A stretch of DNA of 64,000 nt from Pseudomonadota bacterium (GTDB lineage: Bacteria; Pseudomonadota; Alphaproteobacteria; Rhizobiales; Rhizobiaceae): positions 186,001-250,000 of the forward strand of contig JAEYDD010000041.1 in the NCBI GenBank assembly GCA_023404095.1, in the 5' to 3' direction. The notes beneath the pieces were generated by a model. The model saw only the letters and a program-made list of their open reading frames with translations, was not told where the DNA came from and ran no database searches. The translations under genes were made by a program, and so were the position numbers. Below, one piece after another: positions 16,487-23,860 of the stretch (the first letter of the stretch is position 1; every line of letters starts with the position of its first letter).

Positions 16487-16742
16487 GGGCGGTCACGGGC
16501 TCCGAATAATATTGACGTGTTGCGGCTCCAGTGATGGCGGCCGCGGTTTCGGGGGCGAAGGTTACCGAGCGCCGGCCGCCCAGTGCTGTCGGCGCGTACG
16601 AAAGTAACCGCCCGTCTGGCGCCTGAAGGAGCCGCATTCCACAGATCCTAATGTCCTCGGCGATCTGCAAATCGAACTCGGCGACAAGCTTCATCGCCCC
16701 GCCGCTAGAGTTGGCAGCGGGTTGCATGTTGAGGACCTTCAT
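16458..16742 (-). CDS. Small conserved phage protein, 94 residues
   Basis: Starts at the ATG at 16742 (MKVLNMQPAANSSGGAMKLV), which overlaps the upstream stop as TGATG. Core residues VAEFDLQIAEDIRICGMRLL, then PDGRLLSYAP look like a small beta-rich protein that recurs beside primases in rhizobial prophages. It resembles in pattern the SpoVG-like fold, but I am not certain. It is coupled to the upstream gene and overlaps the primase start. Confidence 0.68.
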   Translation of the reverse strand: MKVLNMQPAANSSGGAMKLVAEFDLQIAEDIRICGMRLLQAPDGRLLSYAPTALGGRRSVTFAPETAAAITGAATRQYYSEPVTAHDCKPSTAD

Positions 16743-17155
16743 CAGGAGAACGCCCGCTCGAACGGGGCGAAGTCTACAGCGGTAGCCGCCCCGTTCCTTG
16801 TCGAAAAGAAGCGGCCTTGAATCTCGCGTGTTTCGTCGCAGCACGCACTGATGCCGCATGCAGCAAGAAAGGCGTTCAGCCGGCGCGACCTTCGGCCGCC
16901 GTCCAGTCCCTCAAGAAACTCGAGGACCAGTGGCTCCGCGTAGAGATGGGGCAACGGATCACAAAGTACGGTTAATCTGGCCATATTGTCGGCGTCCTCG
17001 GCAATATGGACTTCAGCGACTCGCCATCCAGTCCATCCGCGCTCCTTCCGCATTCGGTTGTGGACGGCGTGCTCAACTCGAGCAATTTCGTCGGCAGGAC
17101 CGAGAGTGCAGTATGCGAGCACCGTTCCAAGGTTCGGGTGTTTCAAATTGAGCAT
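16742..17155 (-). CDS. Hypothetical phage protein, 137 residues
   Basis: A soluble alpha/beta protein (NLGTVLAYCTLGPADEIARV, then WTGWRVAEVHIAEDADNMAR). It has five Cys including ACCDE near the end. No family is recognised. It is the first gene of the minus-strand replication operon and is coupled by TGATG to the 94-residue gene. Its promoter must lie in 17156-17253, back to back with the promoter of the 24-residue peptide. Confidence 0.68.
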   Translation of the reverse strand: MLNLKHPNLGTVLAYCTLGPADEIARVEHAVHNRMRKERGWTGWRVAEVHIAEDADNMARLTVLCDPLPHLYAEPLVLEFLEGLDGGRRSRRLNAFLAACGISACCDETREIQGRFFSTRNGAATAVDFAPFERAFS

Positions 17156-17201
17156 GAGTCTCCTCTCGCCGGCGCGAAGCCGGTCGGCATGGTGTGTTGG
17201 T

Positions 17202-17226
17202 GGAACTTTGAGTAGCTTGCTCCGTT
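17202..17226 (+). promoter_or_regulatory. EcfG (RpoE2)-type promoter, GGAAC-N16-CGTT
   Basis: GGAAC at 17202-17206, exactly 16 bases, then CGTT at 17223-17226. This matches the alphaproteobacterial general stress sigma consensus. It lies 28 bases before the ATG of the 24-residue peptide gene. Confidence 0.75.
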
Positions 17227-17253
17227 GAGGTACAAACGAAACGGAGGCAGAAA

Positions 17254-17328
17254 ATGAATCAGATTATCTGGATCGTCGGACTTGTCGTCATCGTCATCGC
17301 GGTCTTGTCGTTCTTCGGTCTGCGGTGA
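17254..17328 (+). CDS. 24-residue hydrophobic membrane peptide
   Basis: Starts MNQIIWIVGLV, continues as one membrane-spanning helix and ends FFGLR before TGA. The ribosome-binding site is strong (ACGGAGGCAGAAA-ATG). Peptides of this form are familiar as small unannotated genes in rhizobia. An EcfG-type promoter sits at the proper distance, so it is probably expressed under stress in the lysogen. It ends next to the converging AlpA-like gene. Function unknown; a single short helix with a C-terminal Arg fits a membrane-inserted regulator or stress peptide. Confidence 0.75.
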   Translation: MNQIIWIVGLVVIVIAVLSFFGLR

Positions 17329-17547
17329 TTAGACGCCGGCCGGCGCCGCCGAATTGCTGTTGGCAGCGCTCCACGTGGACGTTCGCGCCCGCTCGGCCTT
17401 CCATGCATCGAGGTCGGCAACGTCGTATATGACGGCTCGGCCGAACTTGTAAAATCGAGGCCCGCCACCAAAGCAGCGCATTTTGTCGAGCGTGGATTTT
17501 GATAACCCCAGGTAGTGGGCGGCTTGCTTAGTGCGAATATTGGTCAT
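17329..17547 (-). CDS. AlpA/MerR-like helix-turn-helix protein (excisionase or regulator)
   Basis: 72 residues. The HTH_17 pattern is clear: RTKQAAHYLGLSKSTLDKMR, then GGPRFYKFGRAVIYDVADL and DAWKAER. Proteins of this class act as excisionases or activators of integrase in prophages. It lies one gene from the integrase, consistent with that role. The C-terminal 20 residues are Ser/Ala-rich and not part of the fold. Confidence 0.85.
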   Translation of the reverse strand: MTNIRTKQAAHYLGLSKSTLDKMRCFGGGPRFYKFGRAVIYDVADLDAWKAERARTSTWSAANSNSAAPAGV

Positions 17548-17626
17548 GGCATCTCCTATCGTGGTGGGTGGTGATGCCTTGAATATGATCGAACTGCCGG
17601 AGAGAGTTTAGGCAAGCAAATCCGAT

Positions 17627-18016
17627 TTATTTGCCGGCCGCATAATATTCGGGTGCCTCGTCGTGGGCCTCTTTGACCGCGTCATATTCCGCGATGGCAT
17701 TGCGGACATGACTCTCTGAATAGCCGAACCGTTCGGACAGTTGCCGAAGAGCGTCCTCATAGGGAACTCCGTCGTCGCGGAGCCAGTGGAATTGTTCCCC
17801 GATATCCAGCCAATGACGTGTGTTGGCACGCTGGCGTCCGCGCTTCCGCTTCGGAGGCTTGATCATGGCAGCAGCGAGCTCCTGAACAACTTTGTCCGCC
17901 TTGCCCGCCCGTAACAAGTCGACAACGAGCGTCTTGGCATCCTCAGTACGCCCCTCAGCCAACGCAGACTTGATAGGGACCGCTTGAAGGCTGAATCCAT
18001 CAGGAAGCTTTGCCAT
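17627..18016 (-). CDS. Hypothetical protein coupled to integrase, 129 residues
   Basis: The ATG at 18016 overlaps the integrase stop (TGATG), so the two are translated together. The N-terminal half is helical (GRTEDAKTLVVDLLRAGKAD), the middle is very basic (PPKRKRGRQRANTRHW), and the end (ALRQLSERFGYSESHVRNAI) looks like a helix-turn-helix. It may bind DNA and help control lysogeny or excision. That is inference; no named family is recognised. Confidence 0.68.
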   Translation of the reverse strand: MAKLPDGFSLQAVPIKSALAEGRTEDAKTLVVDLLRAGKADKVVQELAAAMIKPPKRKRGRQRANTRHWLDIGEQFHWLRDDGVPYEDALRQLSERFGYSESHVRNAIAEYDAVKEAHDEAPEYYAAGK

Positions 18017-19296
18017 CACTTCCCTCCCATAGCCGCGGCAATCCGGTCAGCAATCACATCAGCTGCGCGCCGAACCGGATCCGCGTCAAGGTGTGCGTAT
18101 CGTGCCGTCGTGGCGGCTTGGCTATGGCCCAACAGCTTCCCGAGGATGGGAAGCCCAAGGCCGCTACCGGCGCCGACGGATGCAAACGAGTGCCGCAAGT
18201 CGTGCAGTCGCACTCCCTCGAGGCCAGCGCGTGCGCGGATCGAGTCCCAGGGTTTTTTCAGATCGGCACGAGGCTTTTCGTTCTCGGTGCCGGCGCTGGA
18301 GCTGGCAATGACGTACCGCCCAACGGGGGGTATAGCGCAGATCACGCCAACTGCCGCCATCGATAGAACGACAGTTTTTCTTCCGGATTTACTGTCTGGC
18401 AAAAAGAGCAGTCCGCGCTCCGGATCAAAGTCCGTCCAGCGCAAATCAAGGATCTCACGAAGGCGGCAGCCAGTCAGGATCAGGAGCCTTATTGCACCCG
18501 TCACGTGCGGCGAGAACACGGTCAGACGGCTCTCTGCCTTTGGGGCGTGTTTCGATTTCGCTTTCGTCTCATCGACATCGTAAGGAAGTCCCCTCGTCTC
18601 CGCCTCCGCCAAGGCAGCGCCAAGGGCAGCAAGCTCGTCTGTGGACAGATATCGCTCCTTCTTGTTTTCGCGATATCGCTCGACCTTCGGAACTGGATTG
18701 AATCCGTCAGGCACCAAGCCCTCGCCTCCTGCCCAATTGAACATCGCTGACAAAACCGCCAACGCTCGATTGGCTGTGGTCCGTCCACCGTTGGCCAGTT
18801 CCTTGCGGCCCCTCGTGATGCTCGCCTGCATCCGCGTTACGTCGGCGCGCGTCACCATAGAGGCCCGCATCGAGCCGACTTCCGGAATTACATAATCATT
18901 CAAGACCCAACGATACTGTCGCTCCGTAGTAGCCTTTCGCTTCTCGCTGACATGCTTGTCCAAGAAACTCTCGGCGATTTCCTTCACAGTCATGCCAGCT
19001 CTCTCATCAGCGCGGGCGGCTGCTGGATCACCACCGAGAGTTACCCTCGCGAGGATTCGCGCGGCTTCGTCGCGGGCTTGTTCGGGGGAATGTGTTGCGG
19101 GCGTCCCGATCTTGACCCTCTTTTTCGCAACCGTTCGCCCCCCTACCCCTGGCCGATACTCGACGACCCAACTTCGCACCCCGCTGGGCATGACCTTTAA
19201 GCCGAAACCCTTCAGGTCCGCGTCATAGTATATAGTGGACTTCTCGACCGACTCTATCGCCGCGACTGCTTTCCGGGTGAGCTTCAACGTTGGCAA
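18016..19296 (-). CDS. int: Tyrosine-type phage integrase
   Basis: 426 residues. N-terminal arm-binding DUF4102-like domain (DLKGFGLKVMPSGVRSWVVE), SAM-like core-binding domain (residues about 100-195), and catalytic domain with Arg in LTGCRLREILDLRW, HDLRHSFAS, LLGHSQAATTARYAH including the Tyr nucleophile. The site-specific recombinase integrates the phage at the tRNA gene 160 bases away. Translation appears to start at a TTG (19296) with GAGGG upstream; no ATG is in the right place. Confidence 0.95.
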   Translation of the reverse strand: MPTLKLTRKAVAAIESVEKSTIYYDADLKGFGLKVMPSGVRSWVVEYRPGVGGRTVAKKRVKIGTPATHSPEQARDEAARILARVTLGGDPAAARADERAGMTVKEIAESFLDKHVSEKRKATTERQYRWVLNDYVIPEVGSMRASMVTRADVTRMQASITRGRKELANGGRTTANRALAVLSAMFNWAGGEGLVPDGFNPVPKVERYRENKKERYLSTDELAALGAALAEAETRGLPYDVDETKAKSKHAPKAESRLTVFSPHVTGAIRLLILTGCRLREILDLRWTDFDPERGLLFLPDSKSGRKTVVLSMAAVGVICAIPPVGRYVIASSSAGTENEKPRADLKKPWDSIRARAGLEGVRLHDLRHSFASVGAGSGLGLPILGKLLGHSQAATTARYAHLDADPVRRAADVIADRIAAAMGGK

Positions 19297-19321
19297 CTGG
19301 AGACCCTCTGATTTCCTCGTA

Positions 19322-19343
19322 GAGTCGCCACCGAGTCGCCACC
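19322..19343. repeat. Tandem 11-base direct repeat upstream of integrase
   Basis: GAGTCGCCACC occurs twice without spacer, between the integrase start and the attachment site. Arm-type integrase sites or an operator for the integrase promoter are the likely uses. Confidence 0.6.
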
Positions 19344-19455
19344 ATAAGATAGAAATGGAGGAATTCAGCGGAAACGACCGGAAATCAATCTAGGGAAAAT
19401 CTCATAAAAATCAACACAGTATGCAACACGAAGAAACCCCATGAAACTCGCATAC

Positions 19456-19505
19456 GCTGACTCTTAATCAGCGGGTCCACGGTTCGAGCCCGTGATCACC
19501 CACCA
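19456..19505 (+). other. Right attachment site: 3' half of tRNA-Lys(CTT)
   Basis: The sequence runs from the anticodon stem-loop (GCTGA-CTCTTAA-TCAGC, anticodon CTT) through the T-arm (CACGG-TTCGAGC-CCGTG) to the acceptor strand and CCA. The 5' half of a tRNA is absent on the left side, where phage DNA abuts. This is the duplicated 3' tRNA end left by integration; an intact tRNA-Lys is expected at the other prophage end, outside the window. Confidence 0.92.
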
Positions 19506-19547
19506 GATTTCCCCCTGCGAATTCAAGACATTAGAATTGCCAGGGAA

Positions 19548-19889
19548 TTGGGCAAAGCCAGACTTCCCTGCGGCTGTTTGGCGACAAATACGCTGGTCCG
19601 GAGCGTAAAGCACCGAAAGAATTCGCAACTGAATCTTGAATGCGCTCCGCTGGATGCGCCTGCGGGTTTGGCCCTGGAGTCCCCAGGCTCCGGCGGGTTC
19701 GTTGTCTTCGTGGTGCCGGCCGGATATCGCACACATGACTACGAAGTGGCTGCCTATGATCTGATTGGTGCCGACCGCGAGGAGTGGGCCCTCGGAATAC
19801 AGAAATACGGCTTGCCAATCCATCCAGGAAGAAGGGCCAGCCCTACGAACCCGTTACGATCTTTGACCTCAGCGGATTGGCGGTACTGA
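19548..19889 (+). CDS. Hypothetical ORF next to attachment site, 113 residues (doubtful)
   Basis: A plus-strand frame in the chromosomal flank. The C-terminal 85 residues look protein-like (GFVVFVVPAGYRTHDYEVAA), but there is no good ribosome-binding site and no family. The neighbourhood contains decayed genes, so this may be a remnant. Confidence 0.25.
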   Translation: MGKARLPCGCLATNTLVRSVKHRKNSQLNLECAPLDAPAGLALESPGSGGFVVFVVPAGYRTHDYEVAAYDLIGADREEWALGIQKYGLPIHPGRRASPTNPLRSLTSADWRY

Positions 19890-19901
19890 TTGCCAGGAAT
19901 A

Positions 19902-20291
19902 TCAGCCAGGTCCGGTCCCCAGGGACCTCCGATTTGCCGCCCCGTCGGTGCTGTTTGTAGCCCCCATCTGCAAAGCCACATTCATGCCGCGCGCCGTCTT
20001 GCGAGCAAACCTCCCCTTTCCAACGAGCATGCTCTGTCGCTCAACGATCCCGGCGCTGATTGCCTGGGATTCAATGCCCTCGGCCGCACTCGGGTGCAAG
20101 GGTCTCATCTCGCCTCCGACGTCCAACACCTCTAGGATCCACGCCGTTCGCTCAGCGAGTTCGGGAATCTTAGCCAGGTAAGACTGATAGTGGGACGTCA
20201 TGCCGTGCGCCTCGGCGGCGGCGGCGTCCGTATAGAGTTCATCGAGTAGGAAGCGCTCGCCATGTATTCGGTCGCGCCAGATATCCAGCGC
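19902..20291 (-). pseudogene. Antibiotic-biosynthesis-monooxygenase (ABM) domain remnant
   Basis: The readable frame begins right after a stop and gives DIWRDRIHGERFLLDELYTD, then HYQSYLAKIPELAERTAWIL. This matches the second half of YgiN-like ABM proteins (quinol or small aromatic monooxygenases). The N-terminal strand and helix are missing. After about residue 65 the sequence no longer resembles the family. It lies directly downstream of a broken amidotransferase gene, so a deletion probably joined the two. Confidence 0.65.
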
Positions 20292-20328
20292 AGATTAGCG
20301 GATTCCGCGCTGCAAAGCGGTGCCATAC

Positions 20329-20570
20329 CTACAAGCAATGTTCGTAGAATGCACGCTCGGCGGCGAGGAAGGATAGGATTCCTCCTCGGAGACGCCGATC
20401 GGTCCGCCGAGAGCGACCAGGAGATCCGGCGCCATCGGATCGCCGCTGCAGAAATCCGGGTCACCGACGCTGCTGTAGCGGATGCTGTGACCGGCCGCTT
20501 GCAAGGGTTGCGCGAAGGAGCCGAGGTCCTCGAAGTGGACGTGCCCCAGCGCCAGGGCAGTCTTCGTCAT
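20329..20570 (-). pseudogene. Class I glutamine amidotransferase remnant (GMP-synthase-like), truncated and frameshifted
   Basis: The N-terminus from the ATG at 20570 reads TKTALALGHVHFEDLGSFAQ, then PDLLVALGGPIGVSEEESYP, the usual start of GMP-synthase-like amidotransferases. One base is missing after this point; shifting the frame gives FLAAERAFYEHCL and then a stop. The catalytic Cys and His regions are gone (about 80 of some 230 residues remain). It starts 7 bases after the thioredoxin-like gene, so it was once its operon partner. Confidence 0.8.
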
Positions 20571-20577
20571 ATCGACC

Positions 20578-21147
20578 TCACGCAGCGTCTTTGGACGGGG
20601 AAGGAACTTCGCATTTTCCGTCGGCGCAAGCTCCATCCTGCCCAGAGACACGGTCGGGCGTGATCTCAGGCACGCGCGCAGATAGTGCGTTGGCGATCCT
20701 CGCCCCGACCGCGATGTCATCCTCCACGCCGAAGACGTGATGAAGGATGGAGCCATCGCGGCCTATCAGGACTGACGAGGGTGTGCCGCGCAGACCGAAC
20801 CGACGCATCGTGACAGGGATGTCGGATCCCTCTTCGGCCAGGTCGACGCCGACCGGAGATTTCAGTCTGTACTCGTGCAGGAATGCCTGCAGCGTCACCG
20901 GTGACATTGCCGCGTGATGTTCGAAGACGGTGTGAATGCCGATGATCTCTAGGTCCATATTGGCGAACACGCGCTCGATGCGTTTGACCTGCGGAATGGC
21001 TTCCGCAATGCAGCCGGGGCAGAGAACCTGGAAAGTGTGCAGGAAGACCGGGCGTCCGCGAAGGGCTGCGAGCGTCAATGGGGTTGTGGTGTTGAACCAT
21101 TCACTCACGGCCAGTTCGGGTGCCAGTGGTGCTTTGGAATTGAACAT
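20578..21147 (-). CDS. Thioredoxin-fold (TlpA/AhpC-like) redox protein
   Basis: 189 residues. The thioredoxin fold is shown by LAALRGRPVFLHTFQVLCPG with a CPGC active site near residue 45, then a strand DLEIIGIHTVFE and a cis-Pro region RGTPSSVLIGRDGSILHH. There is no signal peptide, so it is cytoplasmic. A C-terminal CADGKCE adds two more Cys. It lies between the CMD-like gene and the amidotransferase remnant in a MarR-controlled operon. It may reduce peroxides or support the neighbouring CMD-type enzyme. Confidence 0.83.
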   Translation of the reverse strand: MFNSKAPLAPELAVSEWFNTTTPLTLAALRGRPVFLHTFQVLCPGCIAEAIPQVKRIERVFANMDLEIIGIHTVFEHHAAMSPVTLQAFLHEYRLKSPVGVDLAEEGSDIPVTMRRFGLRGTPSSVLIGRDGSILHHVFGVEDDIAVGARIANALSARVPEITPDRVSGQDGACADGKCEVPSPSKDAA

Positions 21148-21206
21148 GTTTTCGATCCTTTAGTAATGGGCGGGCCGGAGGGGAGGACGGCCCGCTCCCG
21201 GGAGGC

Positions 21207-21758
21207 TCACTCGGCAGCAGCCCGCGTCAGCATCACCCGTGGAAAATCGACCGGGACGTCGAGGGCGACGTTCAGGTAGTTGGTGAAGAGGTTGAGCGCG
21301 ATGTGGGCGATGATCTCGACGACTTCCTCGTCGTCAAAGCCGGCCGCCCTGAGTGCATCGACGTCCGCAGCCTCGACGCCGGCCCTGGTGTCGACGACCT
21401 TGATTGCGAACCGGAGAGCGGCTGCGGTGCGCGGATCCGCCGAGCGGCCCGCCTGGGCTTCCGCCATTTCCTGCACGCTGGCGCCGGCCTTGCGGCCGAG
21501 ACCCGTATGGGCGGCGAGGCAATAGTTGCAATTGTTGCGGTCGGCGATCGCGACGGCGATCTGTTCGCCGAGTTTGGCGCCGAGGCGGCCGCCGCCGAGC
21601 GCTCCAAACGAGCCCCACATGCTGGCAAGCGCTGCCGGCGAGTTTGCCGCGGCCTTGAACATGTTCGGCACCATGCCGAACGCAGACTTGATCTGTGCGA
21701 GCTGCTCGCCGGTGGTTCCCGTTGCATTGGACGGGTCGATAAGGGTAATCCTTGACAT
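21207..21758 (-). CDS. Carboxymuconolactone decarboxylase/AhpD-like protein
   Basis: 183 residues from the ATG at 21758 (ribosome-binding site GGAAAG); an in-frame ATG 15 bases upstream is less well placed. It has the peroxidase-related CMD pattern: GMVPNMFKAAANSPAAL, then AIADRNNCNYCLAAHT with the redox CxxC, then EEVVEIIAHIALNLFTNYLN. These proteins act as thiol peroxidases or reductants. It is followed by a thioredoxin-like gene and preceded by a MarR gene with a Cys-rich end, which suggests a redox or electrophile response. Confidence 0.88.
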   Translation of the reverse strand: MSRITLIDPSNATGTTGEQLAQIKSAFGMVPNMFKAAANSPAALASMWGSFGALGGGRLGAKLGEQIAVAIADRNNCNYCLAAHTGLGRKAGASVQEMAEAQAGRSADPRTAAALRFAIKVVDTRAGVEAADVDALRAAGFDDEEVVEIIAHIALNLFTNYLNVALDVPVDFPRVMLTRAAAE

Positions 21759-21831
21759 GTTCTTTCCTTTCATTGCCTGGAGGGGAGGAATTGTCGGTCC
21801 GGTGATGGCAGTCGCCGGGCCGACGCTGGAA

Positions 21832-21906
21832 TCAGTCTGCGGCTGTCGTCAGCCATAGCACTGCCGTTCCGGCGACGAGCGCGCCGGCTGCGAATTTCCG
21901 AAACAT
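21832..21906 (-). CDS. Possible 24-residue hydrophobic peptide
   Basis: MFRKFAAGALVAGTAVLWL then a short tail and stop. A good ribosome-binding site (AAGGAAGGAAA) is present. The gene lies in the gap between the MarR gene and the CMD-like gene on the same strand. Either a small membrane peptide or a leader peptide. Confidence 0.4.
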   Translation of the reverse strand: MFRKFAAGALVAGTAVLWLTTAAD

Positions 21907-21944
21907 CTGAATTTCCTTCCTTTTCCGTTTGCCTGGAGGGTTGA

Positions 21945-22589
21945 CTATCCTTCGACGAAAGCGTTCCAGGTGGCAGCCCGGAGCGCTGGGTCGGCGGTTT
22001 CATGGTCGCGGCAATCAATGCGGAGCTCCCGCTGACCGAAGGCCGCGTCGACGAAATTGCAATGATGCGGCGTTGCCGCATCGGCATGAACGAATGGCGC
22101 GAAGTATCGGCAGCTTGCGCACATGCGCTGGATCGGTATCGCGTCGCGTTCCTGCAGGGTCCGGATCATCTTGACCAGCGTAAGCAGGAGTTCCTCCTGC
22201 TCTTGCTCGCCCAGCATCTCGGTCGCCTGCTCGGCATCGCCTTCGACCACACCGCCCGCTTGCAGGGCAGAAAAACCATCGGCAGTCAGGACCACTCTCA
22301 CGCCCCGCTTGTCATTCTCCGTCGCCCGTTTTTCGACGTAACCCTTGCGTTCGAGGGCGGCGATCGATTCGGTGGCCGTCGGCTGCGACACCGCCAGGTG
22401 GAAGGCGACGGCCTTGACGCTCAAGCCGCCCTCTCGTCCCTCGAGCAATTCGAGGATCGAAAGCTGCGTCGGGTTGATGCCGGCGAGCTTCGCCCGGTTC
22501 CAGTCGTCCGCACGCATCACCATCGCGATCCGCGAAAGGCCCTCACGGATGCGGTGCTGAATGGCGGTTGGGTTCTTCGGCGTTTCCAT
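21945..22589 (-). CDS. MarR-family regulator with C-terminal Cys-rich domain
   Basis: 214 residues from the ATG at 22589, next to its own operator. Residues about 20-140 form a winged-helix MarR domain (INPTQLSILELLEGREGGLS, VSQPTATESIAALERKGYVE, KRATENDKRGVRVVLTADG). The extra C-terminal part carries four Cys in the order C-x2-C-x16-C-x15-C (RMCASCRYF, HHCNF, RIDCRDHE), which may bind metal or sense redox state. It probably represses itself and the downstream CMD/thioredoxin genes. Confidence 0.87.
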   Translation of the reverse strand: METPKNPTAIQHRIREGLSRIAMVMRADDWNRAKLAGINPTQLSILELLEGREGGLSVKAVAFHLAVSQPTATESIAALERKGYVEKRATENDKRGVRVVLTADGFSALQAGGVVEGDAEQATEMLGEQEQEELLLTLVKMIRTLQERDAIPIQRMCASCRYFAPFVHADAATPHHCNFVDAAFGQRELRIDCRDHETADPALRAATWNAFVEG

Positions 22590-22602
22590 GACCGCAATAT
22601 AG

Positions 22603-22615
22603 ATAGGAATCCTAT
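22603..22615. promoter_or_regulatory. Operator dyad ATAGGA-A-TCCTAT in front of the MarR gene
   Basis: A perfect 6+6 inverted repeat around one base, 14 bases upstream of the MarR start codon. Placement and symmetry fit a dimeric MarR autoregulatory site. Confidence 0.75.
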
Positions 22616-22827
22616 ACACTGCAAGTACCACATGCCATGGTTTTTTTGTGAAGCCTCCAGTTCTCCGAACTCAGGTCACGGCAATGGCCCATGTCGGTGC
22701 CCCTTCGATGGCAACGATGAGGCATTGGTGCCGAGCCATTCCGGCCGTTACGTGGAATTCGCTCGAGTGCGAGAAAAGCTTTGGCTCTTGTCTAAAAACA
22801 TCAACGGAGGCGCGCCTAACAGGAACG

Positions 22828-23724
22828 CTAGCTGGCCATCCGCCTGCGCAGACGGGGCGTGATCCAGTCTATGAAACAGCGCACCTTCATCGGCAGGGGA
22901 TCAACGGGTGTATGGACGACGTTCACAGGCAGCGGTTCCGGTGCGAATTCTGTCAGCACTTCCTGCAGAGCGCCGGAGCGCAATTGGTCGGAGATCTGGT
23001 AAGACAGCACGCGGATAATGCCGATACCTGTTACGGCCGCCTGAATGGCGGCCGCCGTTGTGTTGACCGCAAGCTTGGAGCGCGGCTCGATGGCAAAGGC
23101 TGTTCCGTCGCCGCGGTAGCGCACTTCCGGCGCGGTCGCGAAGCCCTGGAAGCTTATGCCGTCATGCTGGGCGAGGTCTTCCGGCTGACACGGCACACCT
23201 CGGCGGGCGAGATAGTCGGGACTTGCGCAGACTACGCGGCGGACGTCGCCGACGCGCGTTGCGATAAGCGCGCTGTCCGCCAGGTGTCCAATGCGGACGG
23301 CCACATCGACATGCTCATCTGCGAGACTTATCTGTCGATCGGCGAGCGTCATGCGCAGGTTTATATCGGGTTGCTCCTTCAGGAATTCCAGCGCGATGGG
23401 CAGCACATGGCGCTCGCCGAAGGCAACCGGTGCTGTTACGTGCAGCCCTCCGCGCAACGCGCCATAATCGCCGCTGGCTTGGCGCTCTGCGGCCTCCAGC
23501 TCTTCCAGAATCCGGCGTGACGCGGCGACGTAGCTCCGCCCTTCATCCGTCAGGGCAAGGCCTCGGCGGGTGCGCAGCACCAGGCGCACGCCAAGGTGCT
23601 TTTCAAGATCTGCCACCTTGCGGCTGACAGTGGCGAGCGGTGCATGTAATCGCCGCGCTCCAGCCGAGAGGCTGCCGGCATCGACCACCGCCAGCAGCAC
23701 CGACATCGCTTCAAACCGATCCAT
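22828..23724 (-). CDS. LysR-family transcription regulator
   Basis: 298 residues from the ATG at 23724 (MDRFEAMSVLLAVVDAGSLS). N-terminal winged helix (ARRLHAPLATVSRKVADLEK), LRTRRGLALTDEGRSY linker, then the periplasmic-binding-like sensor (GGLHVTAPVAFGERHVLPIA). It is transcribed away from the metallo-hydrolase and flavin-binding genes with a 136-base shared promoter region, so these are its probable targets. The sequence resembles the AaeR/CrgA-like subgroup that regulates oxidative or aromatic stress genes. Confidence 0.92.
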   Translation of the reverse strand: MDRFEAMSVLLAVVDAGSLSAGARRLHAPLATVSRKVADLEKHLGVRLVLRTRRGLALTDEGRSYVAASRRILEELEAAERQASGDYGALRGGLHVTAPVAFGERHVLPIALEFLKEQPDINLRMTLADRQISLADEHVDVAVRIGHLADSALIATRVGDVRRVVCASPDYLARRGVPCQPEDLAQHDGISFQGFATAPEVRYRGDGTAFAIEPRSKLAVNTTAAAIQAAVTGIGIIRVLSYQISDQLRSGALQEVLTEFAPEPLPVNVVHTPVDPLPMKVRCFIDWITPRLRRRMAS

Positions 23725-23860
23725 CCTGACCTTCCGAAAATTGAGAGGAAAGCTCCTGAAACGGCACGATACCCTATTGGTTTTGGATATTCTAACTTTG
23801 ATGTCGTCGGGGGTGACGCCCCCGGCTCCCCGTATTCCCAAGGATCAGGAGAAAGACGTC

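Larger units (their letters stand above)
1..19505. mobile_element. Siphovirus prophage (HK97-type head), left end outside window
   Basis: A continuous run of phage genes, nearly all on the minus strand: tape measure, tail chaperones, tail tube, tail terminator, connectors, capsid, prohead protease, portal, terminases, HNH nuclease, primase/helicase and integrase. The right boundary is set by the 3' half of a tRNA-Lys directly beyond the integrase. The intact tRNA and the left attachment site, lysis genes and distal tail genes must lie left of base 1. No CI/Cro-type repressor is recognisable in this part. The large terminase carries a frameshift, so the prophage may be defective. Confidence 0.95.

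Noticed and set aside
19464..19823. Minus-strand 119-codon frame
   Set aside because: It reads backward through the tRNA 3' half and has no ribosome-binding site or family; the attachment site explains the DNA better.
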